A stretch of DNA of 64,000 bases from Kuschelorhynchus macadamiae (GCA_030620095.1 JAUTXW010002378.1:1-64000); one strand, 5' to 3'; shown: positions 25,340 to 37,745, counted from the stretch's first letter. Numbers and translations: made by a program. Notes: generated by a model from the sequence alone, not told the origin.

Positions 25340-26805
25340 ATATCTCATTATTTGAATATTTTGTGGTTATGCAGCTCTGCAGTACCTATTTACCAGCCTC
25401 TCCGTTTCAAATGAAAAAATATGTTGCATTGTGTCTTTTTAGTCTGTTAGTATGTAATTTAAAAAAATAAAGTGTTGATTATTTTATTGACGTTTTGGGC
25501 GCTTTCTTGTAAAATAGCTCTAATGCCATGTGTTTTTAGTGTACAAATTTCTTTAAGAAAACGGGCAATTTTTTCTAATCTTAGAAAAATAGTAAAAACC
25601 TTTTTTATTCTTTGGGATTTGGGAGAGCATCTGTCCATGCCTCATTTTTAAAAATACGTTTTTACTGTATTTAAAATTAAAAAATGAGGTTTTGAAAAGC
25701 AATATTATTTCTGCTTTTTAGTAGAAAATATACTTAAGGTAATTTTGAAAAACTTGTTCAGGCTGTATCTAAATAATGGGGCAATATTAGTGTAATGAAA
25801 GTCCAATGAGATTCTAGATTTTGTTAATTATCGTCGCAGAATATTTTCAAAATTGCCTAGTAAATAAAAAAAATATTGATTAAAAATAATATTGGAAACC
25901 TAAAGCTCGCCAGGAGTGTTCCATCTTATTGAGTATTTTAAATACACCGGGCTGTAAGTGAATTTTATTGTTAGTGTAAAACAGTCTCCAGATTTTAACC
26001 CCCAAACCCCCCCAAAAAAGTGTGTGTTGTATTTTATGTCCGCACGTTCAAATTCATTAAACTTCACTGTTTAAAGTTAACAAGTTTATTAAAATTAAAT
26101 TTATGTTTGGACATCTAACTTTTTCACCCTGTATAATTTTATTAACTGTCTTGTATAATGCCAGATTAGAAAGGTTACAAGGTAAGACATAAAACCAGTG
26201 ACTCTCTTTAACATATTTCTAACAGGGGTGTATGAATGCTCACCCAAATCACACCATAGTATAAAAAAAGTTTGAATATTGTACCGTTTTTTAACCAGCC
26301 TTGTACATTAAAATGCGTGTGTTTCAAAAAACCACAAGGCATTAAGGATATTTTGCATGGAAGCGCCCATAACATGCTGAAGTGCAAACTGATATTTCAC
26401 TTACAAAAATGAAAACTGTTAGTGGTGCAGTTGATGTGGCCGGAAGTTTATTTTATTCTCCACGTGATATTTAATTGAAATGTAATCAGCATGGGGGCTA
26501 AATACTGTACTTTTAAATTTACAGGGTATTCTAATTTTTAATAACACATTTTTCTCTTTTATAAAACACCTTGTTGTCTGTAATTAAAAATGTACTATAC
26601 TTAGCACGTATACTGTTAAGAAGAACTTAATATTATATATTAAGGATCATGTGAGGTGTAAAATATCTGAGTTTTGTTAGTTTTCAAGTTTCTCACTCAA
26701 CCCCTCATTTAATTTTTTTCTTCAAATATAAAAAATAGCACCTATCTGCCATCTTAAATTCACGACATTCACAAAAAAGAAGTATTTAGTGTGCTACTGA
26801 ACTGT
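25340..26805 (+). other. Intron e-f, stretch with scattered transposon-end-like motifs
   Basis: No ORF is recognised. Motifs such as TTTTCACCCTGTATAA (~26125) and TACAGGGTATTCTAATTT (~26520) look like worn CAGGGTG-type transposon ends, but partner ends could not be matched. Confidence 0.4.
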
Positions 26806-27885
26806 GCCAAAGGAGCAGACACTTTACCTTATGCAAATTGGATCCCAGTCAGTTTGGCTGAAATTTTGATATTATGTAGTCCTCATACTCCTTGTTTAAA
26901 AGTTACCATTGCCACTCTGTGTTCAAAAGTTACACCATTGGCCTTACTCAATCCTATGACTAGTTTCTCTGCTAGTGGGGGTTAAAATTGAAAATATTGA
27001 TATCGATAGAATTCGGCGGGGCTCTTAGAACTTTCGTTTAGAATGGTGGCCTCAGAATATCATTACTTAATGTTTAGATATATTAAATATACAGAGTGAG
27101 TCATATACAACTTCATTGTTTGAAGGGGTTATTCTACAGATGGAAATATCAAAGAAGTTTCTATGATCATGGTTCCGCACCCTTCGTTTTCGAGATCATT
27201 TAATTTAAATTTGGCGCACTATAAACGGTAATTAATGTCTATATATAAAGTGCGATTTTATATTTTAGAAAATTTTACAGTATGTAGCTTTTTTTCGGGT
27301 CGACCCATTTGACTGTCTCAAAAAATTTGCTGTAGCGACACTGTCCTAGTCTGGTACTACTATCGGATTTTTTGTTTTTTATTTTTAAAAATTTTAAACT
27401 TGGACATTTTTAATTGTTATTAGCATGTAAAGGGGATAAAAAAACCGACATTAAAACCATTAAAAGTCTCCACTTTAAAAAAAAAATCTAAATTATTTCA
27501 AAAATGTCTGAGGGTGTCCCAAATTTGAATTAAATATTTCTAGGAATTTCTGAATGTTGAAAATTAAGCGTTTCCGGACTTTTTCTAATATTTCCATATG
27601 TAGAATAGTCCCTACAAATATTGGAACGGAATTTCCAGCCACCCTTCTAAAGAAAAGTCCTAAAGGTTCTATTCTATCGATAGCATGGCAAATATTGATT
27701 TTTCTAAATACTCAGTATTTTCAACTTAAACCCCCTCTACCAGCGGAACTAGACATAGTAATAAGTTAGGGCAATGCTAATTTTTAGTAGTAATTTAAAG
27801 TATAAGAGCTGCATAATATCAAAAAATCAGCCAAATCGACTGGGATTCAATTTACATAAGGTAGAGGGACTGCTCCTTTCAAATT
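26806..27885. mobile_element. Palindromic non-autonomous DNA element, about 1.1 kb
   Basis: The two ends are an inverted pair of about 190-220 bp. The left has AAAGGAGCAG, ACCTTATGCAAATTG, ATCCCAGTC, TTTGGCTGA and TTTTGATATTATG; the right half (27660-27885) carries the same blocks reversed and complemented in the same spacing. The middle has a CAGAGTGAGTCATATAC block near 27094 that looks like the end of another element. No transposase was found. The superfamily is unknown. Confidence 0.75.
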
Positions 27886-29144
27886 TTTATTTTTACCGGT
27901 TCAAACAAATAAAAAATTAGGGCTACATTAAAGAGCCGCATTGTATGATACCACATGACGAAATTTATTGTATAATTCTGTATATTATCTATGCTGGCTT
28001 GGCTTTTATTACATCCTTATTTTTTTTTCGACTTTGGGGTAGAAGTAAAAAAGACTAGAAAGAGTTACTTTACAAATGGTATTATTTATATGTTCCATTT
28101 TTTGGGCCAGAAAAATTTCAAACTACGGGACCAACTTGTCCTAATCCGACACAGGACGAGACTATTTTCTTGCATCGCCTTCCTATTTACTGTATCTTGA
28201 AACTTCATTGCTAATAAACAATTTATGAATTCAAAAAGTAGTGTTTGCTTACAAAACATAGAATAGTACTTATTTAAAATTTTGCTAAGTTTGTTTTATT
28301 TCGCCATCTTCTGCGTAAAATTTGCTCCTGTTGTTGCAGTTTAAAGTTTTATAATATTACATATTTCTTTTTAATAACTATTACAATTGAAAGTTCTGCT
28401 TTCGGAGTACAAATCTGAGACAGATTTGCATCGGGGAAAATGACTACAGAATGTACACACAAAATGGTATTTTTACCATATAAAAATACATTATCTGCGA
28501 GAAATTGAGGAAAAAAACTTATATTCGAAATTATTTTTGCGCTGATTTTAAATTTAGACATTATAGTTGTTGAAAAAGAAGATAAAGGCATTTACATTTT
28601 ATAGGGTCGCAGTTTTGTTCTGTCATATTGGAAATCAATTAATCAGTAGTTTTTAGCTGCGCCGTGACTATTTGTTTTAGGTTTATACTCTTTTCACATA
28701 TCATCAATATCTACAATAAACTGAATCCTACCTTAAAGCAAAAATATAAATTGTTTTCAACATTTATTTTAATATCATCATACCAAAATCAAGAAAAGTT
28801 TGAACCGCAGACCTACCGATTGCCACTAAACCACATGACCAATGACCAACAAATACTATACATATACGTTATTTCTCGAATTACCCCACACTCCGAATAT
28901 CATCCATCGCTAGACGGCACTTGTCAAGTTTTTGAGATTCGATTCTTTTGCAACCGATTTAAAAGAAAATCGACTATGGAATATATAAAAATTTACTCTA
29001 CGTCTTGTATGTATTGTCGCGGATTGCAGTACACGTTTACACATTACCCTTCAATTTTAAGAGTAATCTCTATATGTTCTTATCAATATTCAAAAGTGTA
29101 TATCACTTGATTTTTCCATTTCAATTGGTATATTGTAATTTTAG
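27886..29144 (+). other. Intron e-f, 3' part
   Basis: AT-rich. The reading frame at 28664-29110 is Tyr/Ile/Ser-rich with no family resemblance, and I treat it as chance. It ends at the acceptor TTTTAG of exon f. Confidence 0.5.
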
Positions 29145-29390
29145 GGGGTCAACTTCGATATCAGTTATACATTTGGTTAGAAAAGGAGGTGGAAGCTTTA
29201 AGGGAACTCTGCGACTATACGGCATCAGATGTAATAGAGTCTTCCGATTTAGAACCTTGTGCCGAACCTGAAAATACGCAACTAGTCGAATATAATCCAA
29301 AACCAACGCTGCATGAAATCCTTGTTCAGGAGAAATTAGATTTCGAGGCTAAAGTGCAAAGAGCTGCCAAGAGAAAACGTTGGTTGCGAG
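29145..29390 (+). CDS. Rbcn-3A: Rabconnectin-3 alpha, exon f
   Basis: The acceptor is AATTTTAG (29144) and the donor is CGAG/GTTAGT (29391). It reads G-GQLRYQLYIWLEKEVEAL, then RELCDYTASDV, an acidic variable part, and ILVQEKLDFEAKVQRAAKRK and RWLRG. The GGQLRYQLY-WLE-E core is a hallmark of DMXL proteins, and the basic end (KRKRWLR) is also conserved. The exon leaves one base (G) to be completed by exon g, across the 20-kb intron. Confidence 0.94.
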
Positions 29391-32081
29391 GTTAGTATTG
29401 ATTTTTTTATCTTCCGTCTAAATACGAAAATTTAGTATTTGGTCTTAAAGCTTTAATTTCACAATAAAGTACTTGCATTATTTTTTCATAATGGCAATTT
29501 ATGTGGAAAAAAAAGTCCTTACATCCAGAATAACTTTGCTCTGTTTGTAATTAAAGAAATGTAATTCGTTTTGCTATAGGTTAATTTTTTAATTGAACTT
29601 TTTTATCACATGTTTAAAAACGGTAATGACGTCACCGATATATAAAAATCTGATATCCGGTAATATTGGTAGATATTGTTCTATGCTGGTGGTTAACCTG
29701 GCAGCTGACACATGCCGAAACATAATCCCAACCTCCCAAAAATAATGGAATTTGTTAAAGCCCAATCAAACAATTTACACAATGGAGATGCCTTCTTTAC
29801 TGCAGATTTATTAACAATCAGTTCTGTTAATCGCCAGAAATTCGGGATGTTAAAACGCATATAATTTTTCATGTCTTATTTTAGCTAAAAAATATCGATA
29901 CGTAATACAAAGATTAAATTAGCGTAGCTATTGTATGGTTCTTGTAGGCTCACTTTTTGAAAATATTTTGCACAAACTTTTGACTTTATATACGAGAAAG
30001 ACTTGCAAAAACCCTTTCCTAACACACGTTCTACCAGTTCACGCGTCTCAGCGCTGAATGTTTAATATCCTTAATATAGATCACTGCCGCTCGTCGAACA
30101 TTGGTAGAAGCGGGGAAGGGGCTATGTACCTACGTCTACGTCGGGATTTTAAAGCTCTGCGACGATGCCGATAAAGTGTTATGTAGCGCTCTCGATTTAG
30201 CGCGTGTAGGAACAAAAATGATATTAATTTCAGAGCGTTCGCTGATGAATTGTTGAGTTTTCGATTGGGGGTTTGACTTTTAAAAGTAGTAAATTTTTTA
30301 CATTTGCACTTTTACATTATTTTGTAAATAATGGTCAATTAATCTGGAGAACACTGTCGATATTGTGGGTCATAATTCGACATTCTCCAAGTTTTAGAAT
30401 TTTCAGATTTTCTTTAAATGAGATTACGATGGATCATTAATATTGGTAGATATTTTAATTATAATTAGGTAACGAAATAAATTTGATGCAGAAATTTTAA
30501 GACCTATCAGAACGTAATAATTTTAATTATACAAAGTCGGTCAAATAGCTGGAATGTGCCACGTTATATTTTTTAAACAATAGTACGCCCCCTTAATCGG
30601 ATCTAGGAACTTTGCACAGAATTTTCGTATATAACAAACGCATCTACGAGTATTAAGGAAGGGTTTGTCGTGAAATGTTACAGAACAGGTTTTTCAAAAT
30701 TCAGCACTTTTAGGGGTGCAATATGTTTATAACTACATTGTTTTCTATAACCCTTTATCTCAAAGAGATTTTAGGACGATTCTTCCGTCAATGGTTTTCA
30801 AAAACAATTATCTAAATATAAATTTAAGAATTTTGCAAAAATTTCACTCTTACGCGAATAAAAAGGGGTTATTTTTACTTCCCTATATAAGTGCCAATAT
30901 ATTGTATTATTAATACATTTTTAATGCACTATGTGGTCAATTGCTAATACTTCTATATACATATATGAAGTATTGAAATCGCAAAAATTTGCGTAGAATA
31001 TAGGTAACTGGGATAATCGACCTAGAATATGAAAAATATATTTTTAGAACAAAAATGTATGATATCTGTACGGATGTGTGCGAAAATGTGTCCCGAAAAC
31101 ATGCAAGATATCCCTAAAAGCATGAGACAGCCCCCTGGAAAAAGAAAAAATCATGTAAAACTTCTTTTTTCCTTAGGAGATGCCTAGACTTTGAAAGAAA
31201 CCTCATTAATACCATTGGCTTTAAATAGGAATGTTAATAATACTTATTTAGTAAAAGCGATATAAAAAAGAGTTCATAAATCTTAATTTTTAACCACCTT
31301 GAAAAAAAGAGTAATTTATCAATTCGAACATATGTATGTACACCGATTACTCCAGGATGATTTGAAAACTCGGAAGAAGTTTTCAGCGAAGTGCTGCTGC
31401 CATTTTGAATCATTTTATATCTTGGAGTTTCTACGATAAATTTAAATTGCTATAATTAACTGCCTTAAAATTTAGTGTATGGATTGTAATTAACCAAAAG
31501 TAATTTCGCAGCACAATATTTTTACATTAGGTTATCTCGGTTTGTAATTTCAAAATAAACATTTTAAGCCTTCGCACAAAACATTTCTTTTGTCAATAAG
31601 TGAAATATGAAGAGGAAAAAGAGGGTAATTGTAGAATATGATGTTTCTTTTGTTTTTTGTGGTTTTTAATTGTACGAGGTTTAATTTTACTAACCTTTTT
31701 TTCTTTTGATAATATGTATTGCTGATTTTCTATAAACGTGTAAAAATTTCATATACAATGGACTACTAGCTACTTATTTATTTTATTAGGAACGCCCAAA
31801 ATTTTAATCTACGTTTAAGCCTCGAAAACTTTAAACTTGGTCCTTATTTTGTAGGAATAGAACTAAGAGGGATAAAATATTATTATAAAAAAAATAAAAC
31901 TGGCTTCAAAAGAAGGCGCTAAAATCCCAAAATAATACTTTCAATAAATCTTGAAAATTTTATCAACTCGGCGTCTAACTAATAAAGACAGCAAGTAGAC
32001 ATTATATGAGTGATATTAGATTCAAAACACTCAATACATAAATGTCTTTGTGATTAAGTAATAAATAATTGATATGAAGAC
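29391..32081 (+). other. Intron f-g, 5' part, nothing recognised
   Basis: AT-rich sequence without a supported ORF. A less AT-rich patch near 30040-30210 has no identifiable content. Confidence 0.5.
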
Positions 32082-32611
32082 ATTTTTCGGAAAATGCGGT
32101 TAATTATCCTGTGGAGTTCCTACACTCTCTAAACCCTTCATGAATCATGAGTGAGTTAACTTTAAAAGTGGGGGCACCAGTGATGCTCATTCGAAAATTA
32201 AAACCACCAAAATTGTTTAATGGAACTCGGCTACAGGTTAAAACATTACAAAACAATGTAACAGAGTCTACCCCTGGTCTGGGAGAAAGAGTTTTTATAT
32301 CACGTATCCCTTTAATTCCATTAGACTATCCTTTTCAGTTTAAACGTGTACAGTTTTCTTTAAAGCTTTGTTTCGCCATGATAATTAACAAAGGTCAAAG
32401 GCAATCATTAAGTAGAGCTAGAGTAGACTTGCGCTACGATTGTTTTTCCCATGGTCAACTATGTCGCATGCTCTAGAGTAAGTTCGCATAGTGGGTCCAG
32501 AGAATGCAACCACAAACGTGGTTTATAAAGAGGTACTCAAATGAGGCGATTTAAGTACTTCTTTACAGCCTTTATAGTCATATTCGCGAATGAAGTCGCG
32601 GGCACCCGCTA
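32082..32611 (+). mobile_element. Helitron 3' fragment (helicase C-terminus and terminal hairpin)
   Basis: The translated frame gives NYPVEFLHSLNPS, a TGA at ~32141, then LTLKVGAPVMLIRKL, FNGTRLQVKTLQNNV, FISRIPLIPLD, FQFKRVQFSLKLCFAMIINK and DCFSHGQLCRML. These are the last motifs of the Pif1-like helicase in Helitron Rep/Hel proteins. About 130 bp further on is the hairpin GCGGG-CA-CCCGC (32597-32608), running directly into CTAG (32608-32611) and a T. This is the classic Helitron 3' end (hairpin, CTRR, insertion before T). The 5' part was not found. Confidence 0.9.
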
Positions 32612-34076
32612 GTAAGTTATATAGTGTTTTAGTGCCGATTAACTGTTAAAGGGTCAGTTAGCTATAAGTGTCAATTATAAATTTGAGTGATCCTTTAGTA
32701 CCAAAAAGTAGCAAATTTTACAGACACGTAAAACATTTAAATAATATTCTTAGAAAGGGGCCTTTTTTGAAGAGTGAAGTAAGATCTTAATATATTTTAA
32801 GAGGGTATCAGAGTAATTCTAAAACCATGGACTTTTCAACGTCGTATAATCAAGTCAGTATTTTTTATATTACTTTTTTTTCTTTTTGGCAACAATTTGT
32901 GGTTTTGTATATTAAAAACTGTAGACTTTTGGATAATATGTTATAAAATTTAGAAAGAATTTTAACTTTTCGAAATACTCTGTTTTTTTTTTCACTAAAT
33001 GACGACCCGTTTTTCAAGGTGAAACACTATATTGTTTATTCGGCTAAATCGGACCCACATCGATCTGTCACATTGCAAATAACAGCATCAGAATCAATAA
33101 TTTAGATTCACTCTGATAACCTCTTAAGATCAGAAAAGTATAAGACGTTGCATGTTGGGTAACCTGAATCTGACGGAGGGTATATATTCATTTGATTCGA
33201 TGGAATAATGTAATTGTAGGACTATTACCCTTTTAAAGAAAAACAAAACTATATATGGTTGGTGGCATGTTAATCCCTTTATTGCATGGTGATATTTTTT
33301 AATGCCTTTAATCTATTTATATCAGATAATATGTATATTGTGCAGGGTGCAGACACATTGAATACTGGAAAAACCTAATATTTAATTTTATTTCTGACGA
33401 TTTAAACTAACTTACAGGGTGAGATTTTTGGGAGTCTCCAACTCTTTTGCCTCATCAATATTTTTATAAAAACATTGACTTGATTGCGTTTCGAGTTTTT
33501 AACTTATCTAGACATTTTTAATTTTTATATCCTTCGTTATGGTTTCGATATATTACGCCGCTACCGTTTAAGAGTTATTTTGCAACATAACCATAAATTC
33601 GGGTTCACTATTTTAAAAACATTTCCGTCAAGCATATTTTTTTAGGTTTGAATAGGAAAATCGTCGAAAAAATAGACGCCGGTATTTTTATTATTTCGTT
33701 TATGTTTTTTATAATAGAAGAATATATTCAAAACATTGTTTATTATAAGTCTCTAGTACTGTTTACTTAAAAAACAATTAAGTTAGGCCTACTTTTAACT
33801 CTAAAAAAGACTAAGTCGAACTGCCTGTATCTATAACGAGTTTTTAAAAAAAATAGACGTTTTTTTCCGGATTCATTTAGTTAATTATTGATTCTTAGCT
33901 TACAAATTTAAATTAAGTAATATGTTTATGGTACTTTTGACAATTATTAAAACACTAAAAATGTCAGAAAAAATCAAGTTATCCTGAGTTTCTCAACTGG
34001 AGTAACAGTATCATTTGTAGGTAGAGAGGGTCTATAAAATAATACCATACCTTATTTAAGCAGTATTGTATATAAT
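32612..34076 (+). other. Intron f-g stretch with a worn transposon end
   Basis: TTACAGGGTGAGATTTTTGG near 33412 resembles a CAGGGTGA-type DNA transposon end; no partner was found. The rest is AT-rich without recognised content. Confidence 0.4.
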
Positions 34077-34209
34077 ACAGGGTGAATCAACGAGAGAGTA
34101 ACGTTGTGTCATTTGTTTCGGGAATTATGAAAAAATGTTAAATTCAATAGTTTTAGGGAATGTTAACAGTGTAAGATTACTTTTTAAGTAAACAGGGTGA
34201 TTCAAAAAA

Positions 34210-34240
34210 ATCCGCCACGCTTCAAAAAAGTGTGGCGGAT
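34210..34240. repeat. Perfect short hairpin
   Basis: ATCCGCCAC is followed by a loop and then GTGGCGGAT. It lies directly after an ACAGGGTGATTC block (34194-34203) and may be the remnant of a third transposon end inside the outer element. Confidence 0.6.
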
Positions 34241-34503
34241 GTAACATATGTTTTTTTAAATGGAACATTCTGTTTTTACATTATGCGTAGAATTCTATTA
34301 GTAAAACAAACTTTTTTATTAATAATATTATATATCTAAATCTAGTTGTTTCTCTAATACTTAATTTTTTTTAAATGCCAGTTTTCAGTTTTGTAAAAAT
34401 GACAAGTAGCGCCATTTCTGAAGGTGCATCGCTCATTATTGGTACGAATGTGTTATAGAAATGGAAAAAAAGACATATGTAAAGAAATTTTAGTTAGATT
34501 CTA

Positions 34504-35091
34504 AAGGGTGTTCAAAATAAATTTATACATTTCGACTATTTTAAATTGAAAAATCTCGACTTTTTTTAAATATCATACCCTGTATATTTTTAATTTTCTT
34601 TTTAACTTTCATTCAGTATATCATATACCCATTTTTAATAGTTTGCAATTTATTTTCTATTTCTCAATTTTTATTCTTGTTTTTAATACACTTAGCTATT
34701 GTAAAAAAAGAAATAATAATTTTAATATGGTTCAACTTACTTAATATTTAATTATAAGGACGTAATAAATGTTCAAACATTTGCCCGTCTACTTGAATCC
34801 ACATTTTTAGTCGTTTTACTATATATTCCTTCACTTCCCTTATCATAAAGGTCGTTATTGTCCTGCACGCATCCCGAATTTCATATCTACTGGTATTGTA
34901 GAGGGATTCACATAAACATAATCTTTAAAAATAAAATTGAAAAATTCAAAATAAATCGCAAACTATTAAAAATAGGTGTCCGACATACTCACGAAAGTTG
35001 AAGAATTTTGTAAATTCTATCCGAAAAATGATAATATTATTATTAAATGATTATAATAGTCGAAATTTCTAAATTTATTTTGAACATCCTG
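34504..35091 (-). mobile_element. Nested mariner-type deletion derivative (inner)
   Basis: The left end AAGGGTGTTCAAAATAAATT and the right end (reverse complement CAGGATGTTCAAAATAAATT) form an inverted pair extending through TTTCGACTATT. Each is flanked by TA (34502-34503 and 35092-35093). On the - strand it still carries the C-terminus of a transposase (34748-34915). Confidence 0.83.
34748..34915 (-). pseudogene. Mariner-type transposase C-terminal fragment
   Basis: An open frame of 55 residues: YEIRDACRTITTFMIREV, VKRLKMWIQVDGQMFEHLL, ending in a natural stop. The pattern (R-ACR-I ... V-RL--CI---G--FEHLL) matches the C-terminal tail of mariner-like transposases and is analogous to the tail of the intact transposase at 851-1968. 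The catalytic domain is absent. Confidence 0.65.
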
Positions 35092-35489
35092 TAGCATCTA
35101 CTCAGATTTCTTTGGACCATGCTATATACACAAAAATAATTTTAAACTGTGCACCTTAACATTCCCTAAAAAAAACTATTGTATTTAACATTTTTTTGTA
35201 ATTCGCGAAACAAGTGAGATAATGAACTTTACTCCTTCGTTGACTCACCCTGTACACTTGCATGGGCACGAAAGATTTGTGTATAGGGATGATCTAGTTG
35301 TTTTCTCTTTAGATTCTATACGTATCTTTGATTTCTTTTAGCGAATTTTATTAGCAAAAATTATGTTTCTTTCCATTCAAAAATCATACCATTTTTAACT
35401 ATTAGATTGTAATAATAAAATAATATTCAATAGAGTTAACTTTTTTATATATTTGTATTTTGTAACATAAAGGAATCAGGCAGATTTCT

Positions 35490-37745
35490 CTCAAAAATGT
35501 TATTATTTTCTATCGTAACAGAGGTACAGACAGACCGACGGAGAGAAAACATGTTTTTAGCGTCTAACGACCCGAAAACGTCAAGATCAGATGTACAGAC
35601 AGACCGATGGAGAGAAAACATGTTGTTAGCGTCTAAGGACCCTAAAACGTCAAGATCGCTATCTTCCGCCGCCATTTTGTCGTGGCGAGTTAGATTCGTA
35701 GTTCGTACCAAAATTTTACCAGTTTATTGTTACGAAATACTTGATTTCTATGCAAAATTTAAATAAATTGGATACGTATTTTTTTATTAATATTTTTTTT
35801 TAATATAATATAATCCTTGTTTTTGAATAAAATTTGAAACCAATCGGGTGACGGAATTGAGAAAACATGTTTTTTTTGCATCTAAGGACCCTAAAACCTG
35901 ATGATCTGCAAAAACCTGGGAGGGTGACTCTTTTACGATTACAATACTTCCCATTTGGGACAAAAGTAAAATGCGGAATTTCAATTATAATATATTAATC
36001 CTTTGTTTAGCAATTTGCTAGTTTACAAAAAAATTTGTTTTATAAATCCAAAGCTCTCGCGCATATTAGTGAACAACTGTACAAAATTTGTGGAAATTTG
36101 ATAATTAGTTTTTAAGTAATAATTTTTTTAACTTGTTTCGGCATATTTTTTTTTTCATCAAATTATAACCAGATCATCATCCGTATATGACCCTTTTTAT
36201 AGCACAGTTCTACTAGTTGATCTGTATACCATAATTAGTTATAACACACAATTTGAAATAAGTCCATTAGTTAGTAGTTTTTTCAGGCTGAATTTTTAAA
36301 TATTTTATTCAGCCATCATTCTGTTCCGCGATCTTAGATTCATACTAAAATTTTACCAGTTGATTTTTACATATTTGATTTTTGTGCATAATTTGAGAAA
36401 AAATGGATAAGTGGTTTTTTTTAATAATATTTTTTTTAACATTCCACTAGGCCGCCATTTTGTTTGCCATATTGGATTTTTACCAATATATTATCCCCAT
36501 ATGACCTTTAATTTTGACTAAAATTTAGTCATTCTGATTAGTAGTTTTTAAACTATGCCGCCAACTCACAGACAGACAAACAAACCGACAGAGAGACCGG
36601 CGGATTCGATCAAACAAATTTTTTTGGCATATAGGGACGTTAAAATTTAAAAATATTTAAAACCTGAGAGATTGATTTTTTCACTATTAAAATTTGGCCG
36701 TTATTTTGTTCCGCCAACTTGAATTAGAACTACAGTTTTACTAGTTTATCACTCTACCACAATTAGTTATGACACACAATTTGACATCAGTCCATTAAGT
36801 AGTTTTTTCAGGCTGAATTTTTAAATATTTTATTAAGCCGCCATTTTGTTCTGTCATTTTGAATTCCTACCAAAATTTAACAAGGTTGATTTCTACATAA
36901 TACTTGATTTTTATACAAAATTTGAGATAAATTGGGTAAGTAGTTTTTTAGTAATGATTTTTTTAAATATTTCACTAGGCCGCCATTTTGTTTTGACATT
37001 GGATTTTTCTCTTGACTAAAATTTGAAGTCAATCTCATAAGCAACTTTTAAGCTATGTCGCGAACTGACAGACAGACAGAAAACCGAAAGACAGACAGAC
37101 ACACCGACGGAATTGGTAAGACATGTTTTTTGATACCTAGGAACGCTAAAACATGAAAATATGTAAAACCTGAGAGATTGTTTTTTCCCGACTACAAATA
37201 TTTTAATTGCCCGTAATTTTGTTCTGCCATTTTGAATTAGTACCACCGTTTTACTAGTTCATTTTTATATCACAATTAGTTATGGCATACAATTTGAAAT
37301 CAGTCCATTAAGAGTTTTTCAGGCTGAATTTTTAAATATTTTATTAAGCCGCCATCTTGGATTCGTACCAAAATTTTACTAGTTGATTTCTACATAATAC
37401 TTAATTTTTGTACAACATTTGAGATAAATTGGTTAAGTAGTTTTTTAGTAATAATTTTTTTAACATTTCATTAGGCCGCCATTTTGTTCTGCCATCTTGG
37501 ATTTTTACCAAAATATTACCAGGTCATCCCCATATAACCCTTAATTTTTGACCAAAATTTAAAGTCAAACGGGTAATTAGTTTTCTAGATATGACGCGAA
37601 CACACAGACCGACAGACAGACAGACCGACGAAATTGAGAAAAAAATGTTTTTCGGCATTTAGGGACCCTGAAACGTAAAGATCTAAAAAAATCTTGGAGG
37701 ATAATTTTTTCACGATTACAATACTTAATATTTCCCTTTTACGTG
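35490..37745 (+). repeat. Diverged tandem array, units of about 500 bp with GCCGCCATTTTG motifs
   Basis: The same ordered blocks recur: GCCGCCATTTTGTTCTGCCA, a TTTTTACCAAAATATTACC block, ACAGACAGACCGACGG, CCTAAAACGTGAAGATCT and a terminal AAACCTGGGAGGGTGA. GCCGCCATTTTG-like blocks start near 35667, 36440, 36838, 36979, 37348 and 37473. The primer-like GACAGACAGACC blocks start near 35527, 35596, 36570, 37068 and 37604. The first part has an internal 69-bp tandem copy (35525-35662). No coding capacity is seen; reading frames across it are chance. A single copy at 25080-25330 shows that it is a dispersed family. Confidence 0.85.

Larger units (their letters stand above)
34077..35253. mobile_element. 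Non-autonomous mariner-type element with TA target duplication (outer)
   Basis: The left end CAGGGTGAATCAACGA and the right end (reverse complement CAGGGTGAGTCAACGA) begin inverted repeats of about 90 bp that can be followed through TTTCG-GAATTA, AAAATGTTAAA and AGGGAATGTTAA. TA dinucleotides flank both ends (34076-34077 and 35253-35254). A second element is nested inside at 34504-35091. Confidence 0.85.

Noticed and set aside
28664..29110. ORF of 148 codons in intron e-f
   Set aside because: No domain, no splice context and no resemblance to a family; it overlaps other chance frames next to exon f.
32147..32476. A host Pif1 helicase exon
   Set aside because: The motifs are those of Helitron helicases, a stop interrupts the frame, and a Helitron 3' hairpin with CTAG follows.
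35445..35766. ORFs repeating DLDVLGSLDA and its + strand shadow
   Set aside because: They are translations of the 69-bp tandem duplication in a non-coding repeat array.
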